Below, piece by piece: positions 55,681-64,000 of a DNA stretch of 64,000 nucleotides. The notes beneath the pieces are model-generated. The model was not told the origin of the DNA. It worked only from the letters and a program-made list of their open reading frames with translations, and did not search any database. This stretch comes from Mesorhizobium loti (GTDB taxonomy: Bacteria; Pseudomonadota; Alphaproteobacteria; Rhizobiales; Rhizobiaceae), in contig NZ_PJRO01000006.1 in assembly GCF_002858745.1 (NCBI RefSeq), positions 186,001-250,000 of the forward strand, written 5' to 3'. Each line of letters begins with the position of its first letter. Positions within the stretch are counted from its first letter, which is position 1. A program made the position numbers and the translations under genes.

Positions 55681-56409
55681 TCAGGCGACCTGCACGTGAT
55701 CGGGCTCGAAACCTTCGAATGTCATCTGGTCGGCATATTTGAAGGTGAGGTCGATCGCCGGCTGGTCGCGAATGGTCCAGGTGATGACCGGCATGCCGAG
55801 CTTTTCCCGCACGAAGGAAACAAAGCGGTTGGGAAGATCGCCGGCGGCATAGGAGGTAAAGGCGATGCCGTGCGCCAGCATGGAAAAATGCGCCTCGGTC
55901 TCGTGGTTGCCTGTGCCATAGGCGGTCAGGCCGCCGGGGATGCCCGGCGCCTCGGTTTCGAATTCGCGGATCAGCCAGTGATCGAACGACATGATGGCGA
56001 CCTGGCCCTCATAACGCTTGAGCAGGCGCCCGACAGCCTTGACCAGCCCGATGTCATGACCGGGCGTGCCCTTGATCTCGACGACCAGCGGTACGCGTCC
56101 ATCGACGAGGTCGAGCAGCTCACGCAGGGTTGGTGGATGATCACCGGTGCCGCCGATCCGCAGTTGCGCCATCTCTGCGGCTGTCCGCTGCCACACGAAG
56201 CCGTCGGTGCCGGTCAGCCGGCGCAGGTCGTCGTCATGGATGACGATCGGCACCCCGTCGGCGGAAAGATGCACATCGCATTCGATGGCGTAGCCGCGTT
56301 CGATCGCCGCAGAGAAGGCAGAAAGCGTGTTCTCCCAGCGCTTGTCGTTGAGATCGTGAAAGCCGCGATGCGCGATCGGCCGGGCGGTCAACCAGGAAAT
56401 GTCGGTCAT
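55681..56409 (-). CDS. Glycerophosphodiester phosphodiesterase
   Basis: A 242-residue GDPD TIM barrel. HRGFHDLNDKRWENTLSAFS (catalytic His14 region and Glu-Asn), IECDVHLSADGVPIVIHDDD (metal Glu, Asp, second His), LVVEIKGTPG. No signal peptide, so cytoplasmic. Hydrolyses deacylated phospholipids to glycerol-3-phosphate. Eleven bases after RidA and same strand as the acyltransferase; probably one operon. Confidence 0.94.
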   Translation of the reverse strand: MTDISWLTARPIAHRGFHDLNDKRWENTLSAFSAAIERGYAIECDVHLSADGVPIVIHDDDLRRLTGTDGFVWQRTAAEMAQLRIGGTGDHPPTLRELLDLVDGRVPLVVEIKGTPGHDIGLVKAVGRLLKRYEGQVAIMSFDHWLIREFETEAPGIPGGLTAYGTGNHETEAHFSMLAHGIAFTSYAAGDLPNRFVSFVREKLGMPVITWTIRDQPAIDLTFKYADQMTFEGFEPDHVQVA

Positions 56410-56420
56410 GACGGACTGGC

Positions 56421-56885
56421 CTATTCGACTTCCAAGATCGCTTCGATTTCAACGGGTGCATTGAGTGGCAGCGACGCACTGCCAACTGCGGAACGGGCAT
56501 GCTTGCCTTTTTCCCCGAGCGCTGTGGCCAAAAGATCGGAGGCGCCATTGGCCACAAGATGCTGTTCAACGAAATCTGGAGTCGAGGCGACGAATACGGT
56601 GATCTTCACGACGCGGCGGATTTTTTCGAGATCGCCGAGTGCCGATTTGGCCTGTGCCAGGATGTTGACGGCGCAGTATTTCGCTGCCTCCTGACCGGCA
56701 GCAACATCGACGTCGCGACCGAGGAGGCCGGTAGCGGTGAGCTTGCCGTCTTTCAGCGGCAATTGGCCAGAGGTCAGCAGAAGGTTGCCGCTGCGAGCGA
56801 AGGGAACGTAGTTGGCGACCGGCACAGCGGGGACCGGCAAAGTGATGCCAAGGTCGCTTAGCCGCTTTTCGATTGTTTCGCCCAT
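56421..56885 (-). CDS. RidA family protein
   Basis: A 154-residue member of the RidA/YjgF/UK114 family. PVANYVPFARSGNLLLTSGQ at the N-terminal third, AAKYCAVNILAQAKSALGDL, and the RSAVGSASLPLNAPVEIEAI end. Members deaminate enamines or imines from PLP enzymes. First of the three-gene minus-strand set. Confidence 0.93.
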   Translation of the reverse strand: MGETIEKRLSDLGITLPVPAVPVANYVPFARSGNLLLTSGQLPLKDGKLTATGLLGRDVDVAAGQEAAKYCAVNILAQAKSALGDLEKIRRVVKITVFVASTPDFVEQHLVANGASDLLATALGEKGKHARSAVGSASLPLNAPVEIEAILEVE

Positions 56886-57022
56886 GGTAATTCCTTATTG
56901 CTTGAATGTGTCGGCGTTGGTTGGGTCGAAACTGCATTGTTTGACACGCTTCCGCCACGACTTTTTGTGATGTGGATCATCTTTTGCGGCTCAACTGTCA
57001 GCCGCGCTGACCGGAGCTGCCC

Positions 57023-57856
57023 ATGCGCGTGACGCGCCTTTTCGCCAGTGCCTTTCTGCTCTCCACTGCTCTGCCCGCCGTTCCTGCCTTTGCCGCACCG
57101 CTGCTGCAGCCGCATCGTGCCGTCTATGACCTTGCGTTGGACAAGGCTTCCGACCGCTCGGGGATCACCGGCCTTTCAGGGCGGATGGTCTATGAGTTCA
57201 ATGGCTCGGCTTGCGAGGGATATACGGTCAAATTCCGCTTCGTGACGCAGATTGCGATGAGTGATAGCAACACGCGCCTCACTGACCAGCAGACCACGAC
57301 GTTCGAGGACGCGCAGGGCAAGACCTTCTCCTTCGTGACAAAATCCTTCGTCGATCAGTCGATGGACAAGGAAGTGAAGGGCACTGCAACCAGGGAGCCC
57401 AAGGACCTCAAGGTCGAACTGGACAAGCCGGACAAGAAAACGCTGGAACTGACGTCGACCCAGTTCCCGACCCAGCATCTGGTGGAACTGATCGGCAAGG
57501 CCGAGAAGGGGGAGACCTTCTACGAGACCAGCTTGTATGACGGCTCGGATACCGCCGACAAGGTGATGACCACGACCGTTGTGGTCGGCAAGCCCGCAGA
57601 AGCGGCGAAAGACGACCCTGAGATCACGGCACTCGCCAAGTTCAGCAAGGACAAATACTGGCCGGTCGACATCGCTTATTTCGACCAGACCGACAAGGCG
57701 GATGGCGAGGAACTGCCGTCCTACCGCATCTCCTTCAAGCTGCACGAGAACGGGCTGACGCGCGATCTCACCATGGACTATGGTGATTTCTCGATGACCG
57801 GCAAGCTGGTCAATCTCTCGTTGTTCGACACGCCGCAGAAGCCCTGCAAGCCGTAG
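57023..57856 (+). CDS. eipB: EipB-like cell envelope integrity protein (DUF1849)
   Basis: A 277-residue periplasmic protein. Signal peptide MRVTRLFASAFLLSTALPAV with AFA before the mature start. Mature part begins APLLQPHRAVYDLALDKASD. Two cysteines only, Cys64 (GSACEGY) and Cys275 (KPCKP), fit the disulfide described for Brucella EipB. The fold is a beta spiral needed for envelope integrity. Followed by a DUF4031 gene. Confidence 0.9.
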   Translation: MRVTRLFASAFLLSTALPAVPAFAAPLLQPHRAVYDLALDKASDRSGITGLSGRMVYEFNGSACEGYTVKFRFVTQIAMSDSNTRLTDQQTTTFEDAQGKTFSFVTKSFVDQSMDKEVKGTATREPKDLKVELDKPDKKTLELTSTQFPTQHLVELIGKAEKGETFYETSLYDGSDTADKVMTTTVVVGKPAEAAKDDPEITALAKFSKDKYWPVDIAYFDQTDKADGEELPSYRISFKLHENGLTRDLTMDYGDFSMTGKLVNLSLFDTPQKPCKP

Positions 57857-57876
57857 CGGCGCGGCTGCCTGTTCCC

Positions 57877-58155
57877 GTGGCGGTCTATGTCGATGCGGCG
57901 ATCTGGAAATGGGCTGGCCATCGCTGGTGCCATCTGCTTGCAGATGACATCGAGGAGCTGCATGGGTTCGCAGCCCAGCTCGGCGTGAAGCGTTCTTCTT
58001 ACCAGGGTCCGCCGAAGACATCGGCGCCGCATTACGATATTACCGGTTTTGAGCGTGACCGCGCGGTGCGGCTTGGCGCCATCGAATGCAGTCGCGAAGA
58101 GATCGTTGCCGTGTTCCGGCGTGTTCGGGTGAAGAACGGGAAGGTGAGGACATGA
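57877..58155 (+). CDS. DUF4031 protein
   Basis: A 92-residue soluble protein: AVYVDAAIWKWAGHRWCHLL, DDIEELHGFAAQLGVKRSSY, PHYDITGFERDRAVRLGAIE match DUF4031. Start GTG at 57877. Overlaps the LysE-type gene by four bases. Function unknown. Confidence 0.9.
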   Translation: MAVYVDAAIWKWAGHRWCHLLADDIEELHGFAAQLGVKRSSYQGPPKTSAPHYDITGFERDRAVRLGAIECSREEIVAVFRRVRVKNGKVRT

Positions 58156-58763
58156 CGCTGACGGCCTTCTTTGCCTACTGCACCGCGGTCGTGCTGGCAG
58201 CAATGACGCCGGGCCCGGCTATGTTTGCCGTGATCACCAATGGTGTGTCGCGCGGTTTTGCACGTGCCTTCATGGCCGGCCTGGGCGTGGCGGCGGGCGA
58301 CGCAGTGCTGGTCACATTGGCGCTGCTCGGGTTGGTCACGCTGGTGCAGACCTTCGAATGGATCTTCCTGGTCCTGAAATATGCCGGCGCAGCCTATCTG
58401 ATCTATCTCGGCATCAGAATGTGGCGCTCCGCTGCCGCTCGCGCGGGAGACGGTAGCAGGGGTGAGGGCAGGTTTGCCCGTTCCTTTGTGCTCGGCGCGT
58501 CGATCGCGCTCGGCAATCCCAAGGCAATCCTGTTCCACGCCTCGATCATGCCGCTGATTCTCGATCTCAACGCCATGACCTTCTCTGATGGCCTTGTGGT
58601 GGTCGCGGTCGTGGTTTCAGCCAACATCCTGACCATGGGGTTCTATGCGGCATTGTCAGGTCGCGCTTCGCGCTGGTTCCGGGTGCCTTCGCGCATGCGG
58701 CTGATGAACCGTGTCGCCGGGGGTGCCATGATCGGCACGGGAGCCTTTATCGCTGCGCGGTAG
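58152..58763 (+). CDS. LysE family amino acid exporter
   Basis: A 203-residue membrane protein with six segments. FFAYCTAVVLAAMTPGPAMF, VTNGVSRGFARAFMAGLGVA-like stretch, YAGAAYLIYLGIRMWRSAAA, ASIALGNPKAILFHASIMP: the pattern of RhtB/LysE. Exports amino acids or homoserine lactone. The start overlaps the DUF4031 stop. Confidence 0.93.
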   Translation: MTLTAFFAYCTAVVLAAMTPGPAMFAVITNGVSRGFARAFMAGLGVAAGDAVLVTLALLGLVTLVQTFEWIFLVLKYAGAAYLIYLGIRMWRSAAARAGDGSRGEGRFARSFVLGASIALGNPKAILFHASIMPLILDLNAMTFSDGLVVVAVVVSANILTMGFYAALSGRASRWFRVPSRMRLMNRVAGGAMIGTGAFIAAR

Positions 58764-58972
58764 CAGGTGTGCAGCCGGCAGGCTTGCTTTTGCGCTGCAA
58801 CACGGTTATAGGCGCGACCATTCCACACACGGGCTTTGGTGTCTGTCCGGGAGAAATCCGGCTGAAACCTCCGGTGGCGGCTCAGGTAAACCCCGAAATG
58901 CAATGCGCTTTCGATCCGGTTTTCCAGAAACCGTCAAATGTCCGTGGAGGTCAACCGGAAAGGAACTAGACA

Positions 58973-59773
58973 ATGGCTCTGCCAGATTTCAGCATGCGCC
59001 AGCTTCTCGAAGCTGGTTCACACTTCGGCCACCAGACTCACCGCTGGAATCCGAAGATGGCGCCTTACATCTATGGTGCCCGCAACAACATCCACATCAT
59101 CGACCTGTCGCAGACGGTGCCGCTGCTGCACCAGGCGCTGAAGCAGGTTTCGGACACCGTTGCCCGTGGCGGCCGCGTGCTGTTCGTCGGCACCAAGCGC
59201 CAGGCCTCCGACATTGTCGCCGATGCCGCGCAGCGTTCGGCACAGTATTACGTAAATTCGCGTTGGCTCGGCGGCATGCTGACCAACTGGAAGACGATTT
59301 CGAACTCGATCCAGCGCCTGCGCAAGCTCGATGAGCTGCTCTCCGGCGGCGAGGCCCAGGGCTTCACCAAGAAGGAGCGCCTGAACCTCGACCGTGAGCG
59401 CGAGAAGCTGAACAAGGCTCTCGGCGGCATCAAGGACATGGGCTCGACACCGGACCTGATGTTCGTGATCGACACCAACAAGGAAGCGAATGCCATTCTC
59501 GAGGCCAAGCGCCTCGGCATTCCGGTCGTTGCCATTATCGATTCGAACTGCGACCCGGACAAGATCGACTTCCCGATTCCGGGCAATGATGACGCCGCCC
59601 GCGCCATCCAGCTCTATTGCGACCTGATCGCCAAGGCCGCCATCGACGGCATCGCCCGTCAGCAGGGTGCGCTGGGTGTCGACATCGGCGCCGCTGCCGA
59701 AGCTCCTAGCGAGCCGGTTCTCAGCGAAACTCCGGCCAGCGAGACGCCGGCCGGCGAGACCCCGCAGGCGTAA
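58973..59773 (+). CDS. rpsB: 30S ribosomal protein S2
   Basis: A 266-residue S2. Start [20 protein letters not shown]; central [63 protein letters not shown]-type [20 protein letters not shown]. The C-terminus has repeated SETPA units as an acidic tail. The 209 bases upstream have no gene and hold its leader. Linked to tsf with a hairpin between. Confidence 0.98.
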   Translation: MALPDFSMRQLLEAGSHFGHQTHRWNPKMAPYIYGARNNIHIIDLSQTVPLLHQALKQVSDTVARGGRVLFVGTKRQASDIVADAAQRSAQYYVNSRWLGGMLTNWKTISNSIQRLRKLDELLSGGEAQGFTKKERLNLDREREKLNKALGGIKDMGSTPDLMFVIDTNKEANAILEAKRLGIPVVAIIDSNCDPDKIDFPIPGNDDAARAIQLYCDLIAKAAIDGIARQQGALGVDIGAAAEAPSEPVLSETPASETPAGETPQA

Positions 59774-59777
59774 GGGC

Positions 59778-59864
59778 GAAGGCCGCTCAGGCCTTCATCA
59801 ATTTCATATCTTGGCGCGTTAAGCGCCTGAACACGGCGCATCATCGAAGAATCGATGGTGCGCC
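59778..59864 (+). promoter_or_regulatory. rpsB-tsf intercistronic hairpins
   Basis: First stem GAAGGCC (59778-59784) / GGCCTTC (59790-59796). Second a 13-base stem GGCGCATCATCGA (59835-59847) / TCGATGGTGCGCC (59852-59864), one wobble, AGAA loop, ending 27 bases before the tsf start. No U-tract follows either. They may attenuate or process the mRNA, adjusting the S2 to EF-Ts ratio. Confidence 0.55.
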
Positions 59865-59891
59865 AGCCTATTGCGAAACAAAGAGGCGACA

Positions 59892-60812
59892 ATGAGCATT
59901 TCAGCAGCACAGGTCAAAGAACTGCGCGACCTCACCGGCGCGGGCATGATGGACTGCAAGGCGGCCCTGGCCGAGACCAACGGCGACATGGAAGCAGCGG
60001 TTGACTGGCTGCGCGCCAAGGGCATTTCCAAGGCCGACAAGAAGGCCGGCCGCACCGCCGCCGAAGGCTTGATCGGCGTCGATGCCGGCGTACGCGAGGC
60101 TGCCCTGGTCGAAGTCAATTCCGAGACCGACTTCGTTGCCCGCAACGATGCCTTCCAGGATATCGTCGCGAATGTCGCCAAGGTCGCGCTGGCCTATGGC
60201 AAGACCGAGGCCGTTGCCGCTGCCAAATATCCGGGTTCCGACAAGAGCGTCACCGACACCATCAAGGACGCTGTCGGCACCATCGGCGAAAACCTCGGCT
60301 TCCGTCGTTCGGAAAAGCTGACGGTCTCAGAGGGCGCGGTTGCAACCTACATCCACAACGCGGTTGCCGACAATCTCGGCAAGCTCGGCGTGCTGGTTGC
60401 CATCGAGACCGCTGGTGATGCGCACAAGGCCAGTGCCTTCGCGCGCCAGGTCGCCATGCATGTTGCGGCCACCAACCCGCTGTCGCTCGATGTCGACGCG
60501 CTGGACCAGGCAGCCGTCGAGCGTGAACGTGCCATCTTCTCCGAGCAAGCCCGCGCCTCGGGCAAGCCGGAAAACGTCATCGAGAAGATGATCGAAGGCC
60601 GCCTGCGCAAGTTCTACGAGGAAGTCGTGCTGCTGAAGCAGGCCTTCGTGCTGAACCCGGACCTGACGGTCGAGCAGGCGCTGAAGGCTGCCGAAAAGGA
60701 AATCGGTGCTCCGGCCAAGATCACCGCCTATCTGCGCTTCGCGCTGGGCGAAGGCATCGAGAAGGAAGAGAGCGATTTCGCAGCCGAGGTCGCTGCCGCG
60801 GTCAAGAAGTAA
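59892..60812 (+). CDS. tsf: Elongation factor Ts
   Basis: A 306-residue EF-Ts, the nucleotide exchange factor for EF-Tu. N-terminal [30 protein letters not shown], and [20 protein letters not shown] are clear. The start is at 59892 (ATG before SISAAQ). Its 3' end overlaps the convergent lysR-type gene by 11 bases. pyrH, usually next, is not here. Confidence 0.97.
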   Translation: MSISAAQVKELRDLTGAGMMDCKAALAETNGDMEAAVDWLRAKGISKADKKAGRTAAEGLIGVDAGVREAALVEVNSETDFVARNDAFQDIVANVAKVALAYGKTEAVAAAKYPGSDKSVTDTIKDAVGTIGENLGFRRSEKLTVSEGAVATYIHNAVADNLGKLGVLVAIETAGDAHKASAFARQVAMHVAATNPLSLDVDALDQAAVERERAIFSEQARASGKPENVIEKMIEGRLRKFYEEVVLLKQAFVLNPDLTVEQALKAAEKEIGAPAKITAYLRFALGEGIEKEESDFAAEVAAAVKK

Positions 60813-61761
60813 TCGTTCGAAGATTCACTTCCAGGTTTTTTGATCGGCCGGGTGTCCGCGAGGATGCCCGGCCGATTTCTTGTGCGGTATCAATGAAGGC
60901 GCGCAGCTTTGGCGCCATGGCGGCGCGGCGCGGAAAATAGAGGAACAGGCCGGGTTCCTCTACCGACGTGTCGTGCAAAATCTCCACCAGCCTGCCAGCG
61001 GCAATATCGGCCCGCAGAAGCGGTTCGAAAGCATAGGCGAGGCCGACGCCGGCCAGCGCCAGGTCCCGCGCAGCCATCGAGTCACTGACGATAGCGGTGC
61101 CGCGCGTCGCCACGCTCACGTCCTTGCCGTCCTCCAGAAGGTCCCAACGATAAAGCGCGCCGGAACGCAGCAGCCGGTAGCCGATACAGTTATGATTGGC
61201 GAGATCGGCAAGGTTCTTCGGTTTGCCGTTCCTGCCGATGTAGGCCGGCGAAGCGACGATGGCGGTACGGAACGGAGGTGTCAGCCGCACGGTGACCATG
61301 TCTTGTGCGATCATCTCGCCAAGCCGCACGCCTGCATCGAAACCCTCGCCGACGATGTCGGTGAGCCGTTCGTCGATGAATATCTCCACTGTCACATCTG
61401 GATACCGCTCCGCCATGGCGGTCAGTACAGGCAGCAGCGCGAGCGTCAGGGCCAGGCGTGAGGTGTTGAGCCGCAGCAGCCCACTGGCGCGGCCTTTGAT
61501 GGCGCGGATACGCTCCACGCGCTCGGCGATATCCTCCAGCGCCGGTCCTGCAGTGGCGACAAGCGTCTGTCCGGCCTCGGTCAGTGCGACGGAGCGGGTG
61601 GTGCGGGCAAACAACGGCTGCCCGATTCGTTCCTCGACCAGCCGTACCGCGTGGCTGACCGCCGAAGGGCTCATACCAAGCTCCGCTGCCGCGAGGGCAA
61701 ACCCGCCACGCCGCGCAACAGCAACAATGACAGGCAAATGGGTGAGCAGATCGCGATCCAT
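60802..61761 (-). CDS. LysR-family transcriptional regulator
   Basis: A 319-residue LysR regulator. [23 protein letters not shown], recognition region [18 protein letters not shown]; effector domain from about 92. Divergent from the SDR pseudogene/NTF2/AKR cluster. Its last codons overlap tsf, and a hairpin inside its 3' coding part probably terminates tsf transcription. Confidence 0.92.
   Translation of the reverse strand: MDRDLLTHLPVIVAVARRGGFALAAAELGMSPSAVSHAVRLVEERIGQPLFARTTRSVALTEAGQTLVATAGPALEDIAERVERIRAIKGRASGLLRLNTSRLALTLALLPVLTAMAERYPDVTVEIFIDERLTDIVGEGFDAGVRLGEMIAQDMVTVRLTPPFRTAIVASPAYIGRNGKPKNLADLANHNCIGYRLLRSGALYRWDLLEDGKDVSVATRGTAIVSDSMAARDLALAGVGLAYAFEPLLRADIAAGRLVEILHDTSVEEPGLFLYFPRRAAMAPKLRAFIDTAQEIGRASSRTPGRSKNLEVNLRTITS
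60843..60876 (+). terminator. tsf terminator embedded in the lysR 3' end
   Basis: ATCGGCCGGG (60843-60852) pairs perfectly with CCCGGCCGAT (60867-60876), then TTTCTTG. It is inside the convergent lysR-type coding sequence. Confidence 0.65.
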
Positions 61762-61859
61762 TCATGAGCAATATCGCATAATGCATGCTGATAAAATGAC
61801 ATTATCAATCGATCGGCGGAACCTCATATTGCGTTCGACACACCAGGCAGGAGCAAGCA

Positions 61860-62590
61860 ATGTCGACGCAATTCGAGGGAAAGGTCGCGATTGTGACCGG
61901 CAGCTCGCGGGGCATCGGCCGCGCTATCGCGGAACGGCTTGCCGAAGGCGGCGCAGCGGTCGTCATCAACTATCTCGAAAAAGAAACCCGGGCGCGGGAG
62001 GTTGTGGACGGCATCACCGCGCGGGGTTGTAAGGCCGTTGCGATCCGCGCCGACATGTCGAAGCGCGTCGACATCCAACGTTTGTTCAACGAGGCGGAGA
62101 CGGCTGTCGGGAGGCCGGATATCGTCGTTGCCAATGCTGCGACGGCGATCATCAAGTCGCTGGTCGACGCCACCGAGGACGATTACGACCGGGTCTTCGA
62201 TACCAACCCAAGGGTGTCTTCTTCATCCTGCAGGAGGCCGCGAAACGCCTGCGCGACGGCGGACGCATCATCGTCACGTCGACCGGCGGCACAAAGATGT
62301 TCTTTGGCCAGACCTCGCTCTATCTCGGCAGCAAGGGGGCAGTGGAACAATTTGTGCGGGTGCTGTCGCGGGAACTGGGGCCACGCAACATCACGGTAAA
62401 CGCCGTCTCGCCGGGCTTTACGGACACTGAGCTCTTGCCGGATCGGGATCGTGCCGTTGCGGCAGGTATGTCGGCCTTCGATCGCATAGGCAGCCCGCAG
62501 GAAGTTGCCGAAGTCCCCGCATTTCTGGCCAGCGACGCGGCGCGCTGGGTGACCGGCCAGAATGTCGGCGCGGGCGGTGGCGTTTTCTGA
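61860..62590 (+). pseudogene. SDR-family oxidoreductase with a frameshift
   Basis: The first part (61860 to about 62206) is a clear SDR: KVAIVTGSSRGIGRAIAERL, IRADMSKRVD, VVANAATAIIKSLVDATEDD. At FDTN the frame breaks: a single missing A would give the continuing KGVFFILQEAAKRLRDGGRI in the second frame, with YLGSKGAVEQFVRVLSRELG (Tyr, Lys) and VNAVSPGFTDTELL to 62590. So one deletion near 62206-62208 splits a gene of about 243 residues. Could be a sequence error. Divergent from LysR. Confidence 0.8.
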
Positions 62591-62638
62591 TCCCTGCATC
62601 TCCAACAATCCAACGGCGATTTCGAAACGGGGAAGACG

Positions 62639-63181
62639 ATGAAAGCTTTGACGCGCCTTGCTCTTTACGCTGCCGTAGCAGTTGCTCCCGATATGGGTGG
62701 CCGCGCTGCAGCAACCGAGCTCTCGAACGCAGAACTGCAAAGGCTTGTCGACGAACGTACCTTGATACGCATTGTCGACCAGATCGACCGCGCCGTCGAT
62801 GCGCAGGATTGGAAGCGGGCGCGTGGTTATTTTGCCGATCGCGTGCGGGTCGACTTCAGCTCGCTCAGCGGCCAGCCAGAAACCACGATCCCGGCTGATG
62901 ATCTGATCGCCGGCTGGGCCGGGAATCTGAAAGGCGGCAAGACCAGCCTGCATCTGCGCACCAACCATGATGTCGCCATCGATGGCGACCGCGCGATGGT
63001 GAAGTCGAATGGCTACGCCTGGAACCGCATGGAAGGCAATGGTGAGCCGCTGTGGGAAGTGTGGGGCACATATACCGCAGAGATGGTGCGTGGCAACGGA
63101 GGCTGGGAGGTCGACGTCTTCGCTTTCCACAAGACCCATGAGCGCGGCAATGAATGGGTGAAGATTACGCCAGGTTATTGA
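62639..63181 (+). CDS. Exported NTF2-like (SnoaL) protein
   Basis: A 180-residue protein. N-terminal hydrophobic stretch LTRLALYAAVAVAPDMGGRA may be a signal. Then an NTF2-like cone: RIVDQIDRAVDAQDWKRARG, YFADRVRVDFSSLSG, HLRTNHDVAIDGDRAMVKSN. Binds or transforms small ligands; unknown. In the SDR/AKR cluster. Confidence 0.85.
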   Translation: MKALTRLALYAAVAVAPDMGGRAAATELSNAELQRLVDERTLIRIVDQIDRAVDAQDWKRARGYFADRVRVDFSSLSGQPETTIPADDLIAGWAGNLKGGKTSLHLRTNHDVAIDGDRAMVKSNGYAWNRMEGNGEPLWEVWGTYTAEMVRGNGGWEVDVFAFHKTHERGNEWVKITPGY

Positions 63182-63235
63182 GCCTGCTGTTCATTTCCCC
63201 AAAACAGGACGGCCTGCGGACTTCAGGAGACTGCC

Positions 63236-64000
63236 ATGACCATGACCTACTACACGCTCGGCAACAGCGGCCTGCGCGTCAGCCGTCTGGCGCTTGGCAC
63301 CATGACCTTTGGCACCGAATGGGGATGGGGGGCCGACAAGGCTACGGCACGCGCAATGGTCGACGCCTATATTGAGGCTGGCGGTAATTTCCTCGACACC
63401 GCTGATCTTTACACCAGCGGGACTGCCGAAACCTGGCTCGGCGAATTCATCGCCGAGCGCAGCTTGCGCGATCGGGTGGTGATTGCCAGCAAATTCACGC
63501 TCAATATGGATCCCGGTAACCCGAACGGCGGCGGCAATGGCCGCAAGAACATCATGCGTGCGGTTGAAGCCTCGCTCAAACGGCTGGGAACCGGTTATCT
63601 CGACCTCTATCTGCTGCACGTCTGGGATCAGCTGACGCCGGTTGAGGAGGTGATGCGCACGCTGGACGATCTGGTGCGCTCGGGCAAGGTCCGACATGTC
63701 GGCCTTTCCGATGTGCCGGCCTGGTATGCCAGCCGCGCGCAGGTGATCGCGGAGTTTCGCGGCTATGAACCGATTTCGACGCTCCAGTTGGAGTATTCGC
63801 TGGTCGAGCGCAATATCGAGCATGAATTCATACCCTTCGGCATCCGCCACGGTGCTGGCGTCACGGTATGGGGACCGCTCGGCAACGGCTTGCTCAGCGG
63901 CAAATACCGCCCCAATGCGGAGGGCGGCGAGGGCCGGCTCGAGGTGATGCGCGGCACCAATCATCCGACCTTCCAGAAGTTCAGCGAACGCAATTGGACA
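63236..64000 (+). CDS. Aldo/keto reductase (3' end outside window)
   Basis: Open at the right edge, 255 residues visible. TIM-barrel AKR: LGNSGLRVSRLALGTMTFGT, DAYIEAGGNFLDTADLYTSG (Asp and Tyr of the catalytic tetrad), RVVIASKF (Lys), YLLHVWDQLTPVEEV (His), GLLSGKY. NADPH-dependent, of the YajO/potassium-channel beta-like group. Ribosome site CAGGAG precedes the ATG at 63236; a second ATG is two codons on. Part of the LysR-SDR-NTF2 cluster. Confidence 0.92.
   Translation, partial: MTMTYYTLGNSGLRVSRLALGTMTFGTEWGWGADKATARAMVDAYIEAGGNFLDTADLYTSGTAETWLGEFIAERSLRDRVVIASKFTLNMDPGNPNGGGNGRKNIMRAVEASLKRLGTGYLDLYLLHVWDQLTPVEEVMRTLDDLVRSGKVRHVGLSDVPAWYASRAQVIAEFRGYEPISTLQLEYSLVERNIEHEFIPFGIRHGAGVTVWGPLGNGLLSGKYRPNAEGGEGRLEVMRGTNHPTFQKFSERNWT

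Overview
This 64 kb window is GC-rich chromosomal DNA from an alphaproteobacterium of the order Hyphomicrobiales (Rhizobiales), most likely the Mesorhizobium/Phyllobacteriaceae group. The evidence is the content and order of core genes (a phasin-clpS-clpA block, an eipB-type envelope gene, an hdaA gene, a pyrB-linked catalytically degenerate dihydroorotase, an NDUFS4-like 'ETC complex I subunit') together with a GatA carrying a roughly 30-residue insert that I associate with Mesorhizobium. Family assignments come from reading motifs; no database search was run.

Layout. 1-6 kb: 3' part of an ABC-F ATPase, an ArsR/SRPBCC pair behind a strong palindrome, a large molybdopterin oxidoreductase and an SDR. 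6-12 kb: LysR divergent from an Old Yellow Enzyme, then a MarR-type regulator with four C-terminal cysteines and a run of small redox or detoxification genes (secreted protein, CPGC redoxin, class I glutamine amidotransferase, MOSC protein). This is the most system-like accessory block. 11.7-18.2 kb: Lrp regulator divergent from a nucleoside-recognition membrane protein, a frameshifted GST opposite a LysR gene, a cation diffusion facilitator and two unrecognised membrane proteins. 18.2-23.4 kb: sixA-like, purN-purM, and the divergent CDP-alcohol phosphatidyltransferase / AI-2E permease / hdaA set. 23.4-29.8 kb: a GntR-regulated minus-strand cluster joining a Cys/Met-metabolism PLP enzyme to a sugar-type ABC importer. 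30-32 kb: tRNA-Pro, an NDUFS4-like gene, tRNA-Arg and a small accessory patch. 32-51.5 kb: mostly core genes (pyrB-pyrC'-plsY-dprA, aidB-like, ruvX, gatCA, sdaA, a PBP5-like carboxypeptidase with SPOR domain, phasin, clpS-clpA). 51.5-52.3 kb: two facing, decayed genes. 52.4-60.8 kb: azlCD, HIT, SMR pump, acyltransferase, GDPD, RidA, eipB, DUF4031, LysE, rpsB-tsf. 60.8-64 kb: an accessory LysR / SDR (frameshifted) / NTF2-like / aldo-keto reductase cluster placed directly behind tsf; the last gene runs off the window.

Four copies of rhizobial-type extragenic palindromic repeats sit in intergenic spaces at 18.8, 20.8, 23.4 and 26.4 kb. Two tRNAs were found. I saw no CRISPR array, no intact insertion sequence or integrase and no rRNA. 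No single novel system is proven. The best candidates for follow-up are the 8.1-11.6 kb redox operon, the noncatalytic-looking PyrC, the J-domain protein with YPD in place of HPD, and the paired gene decay behind clpA.
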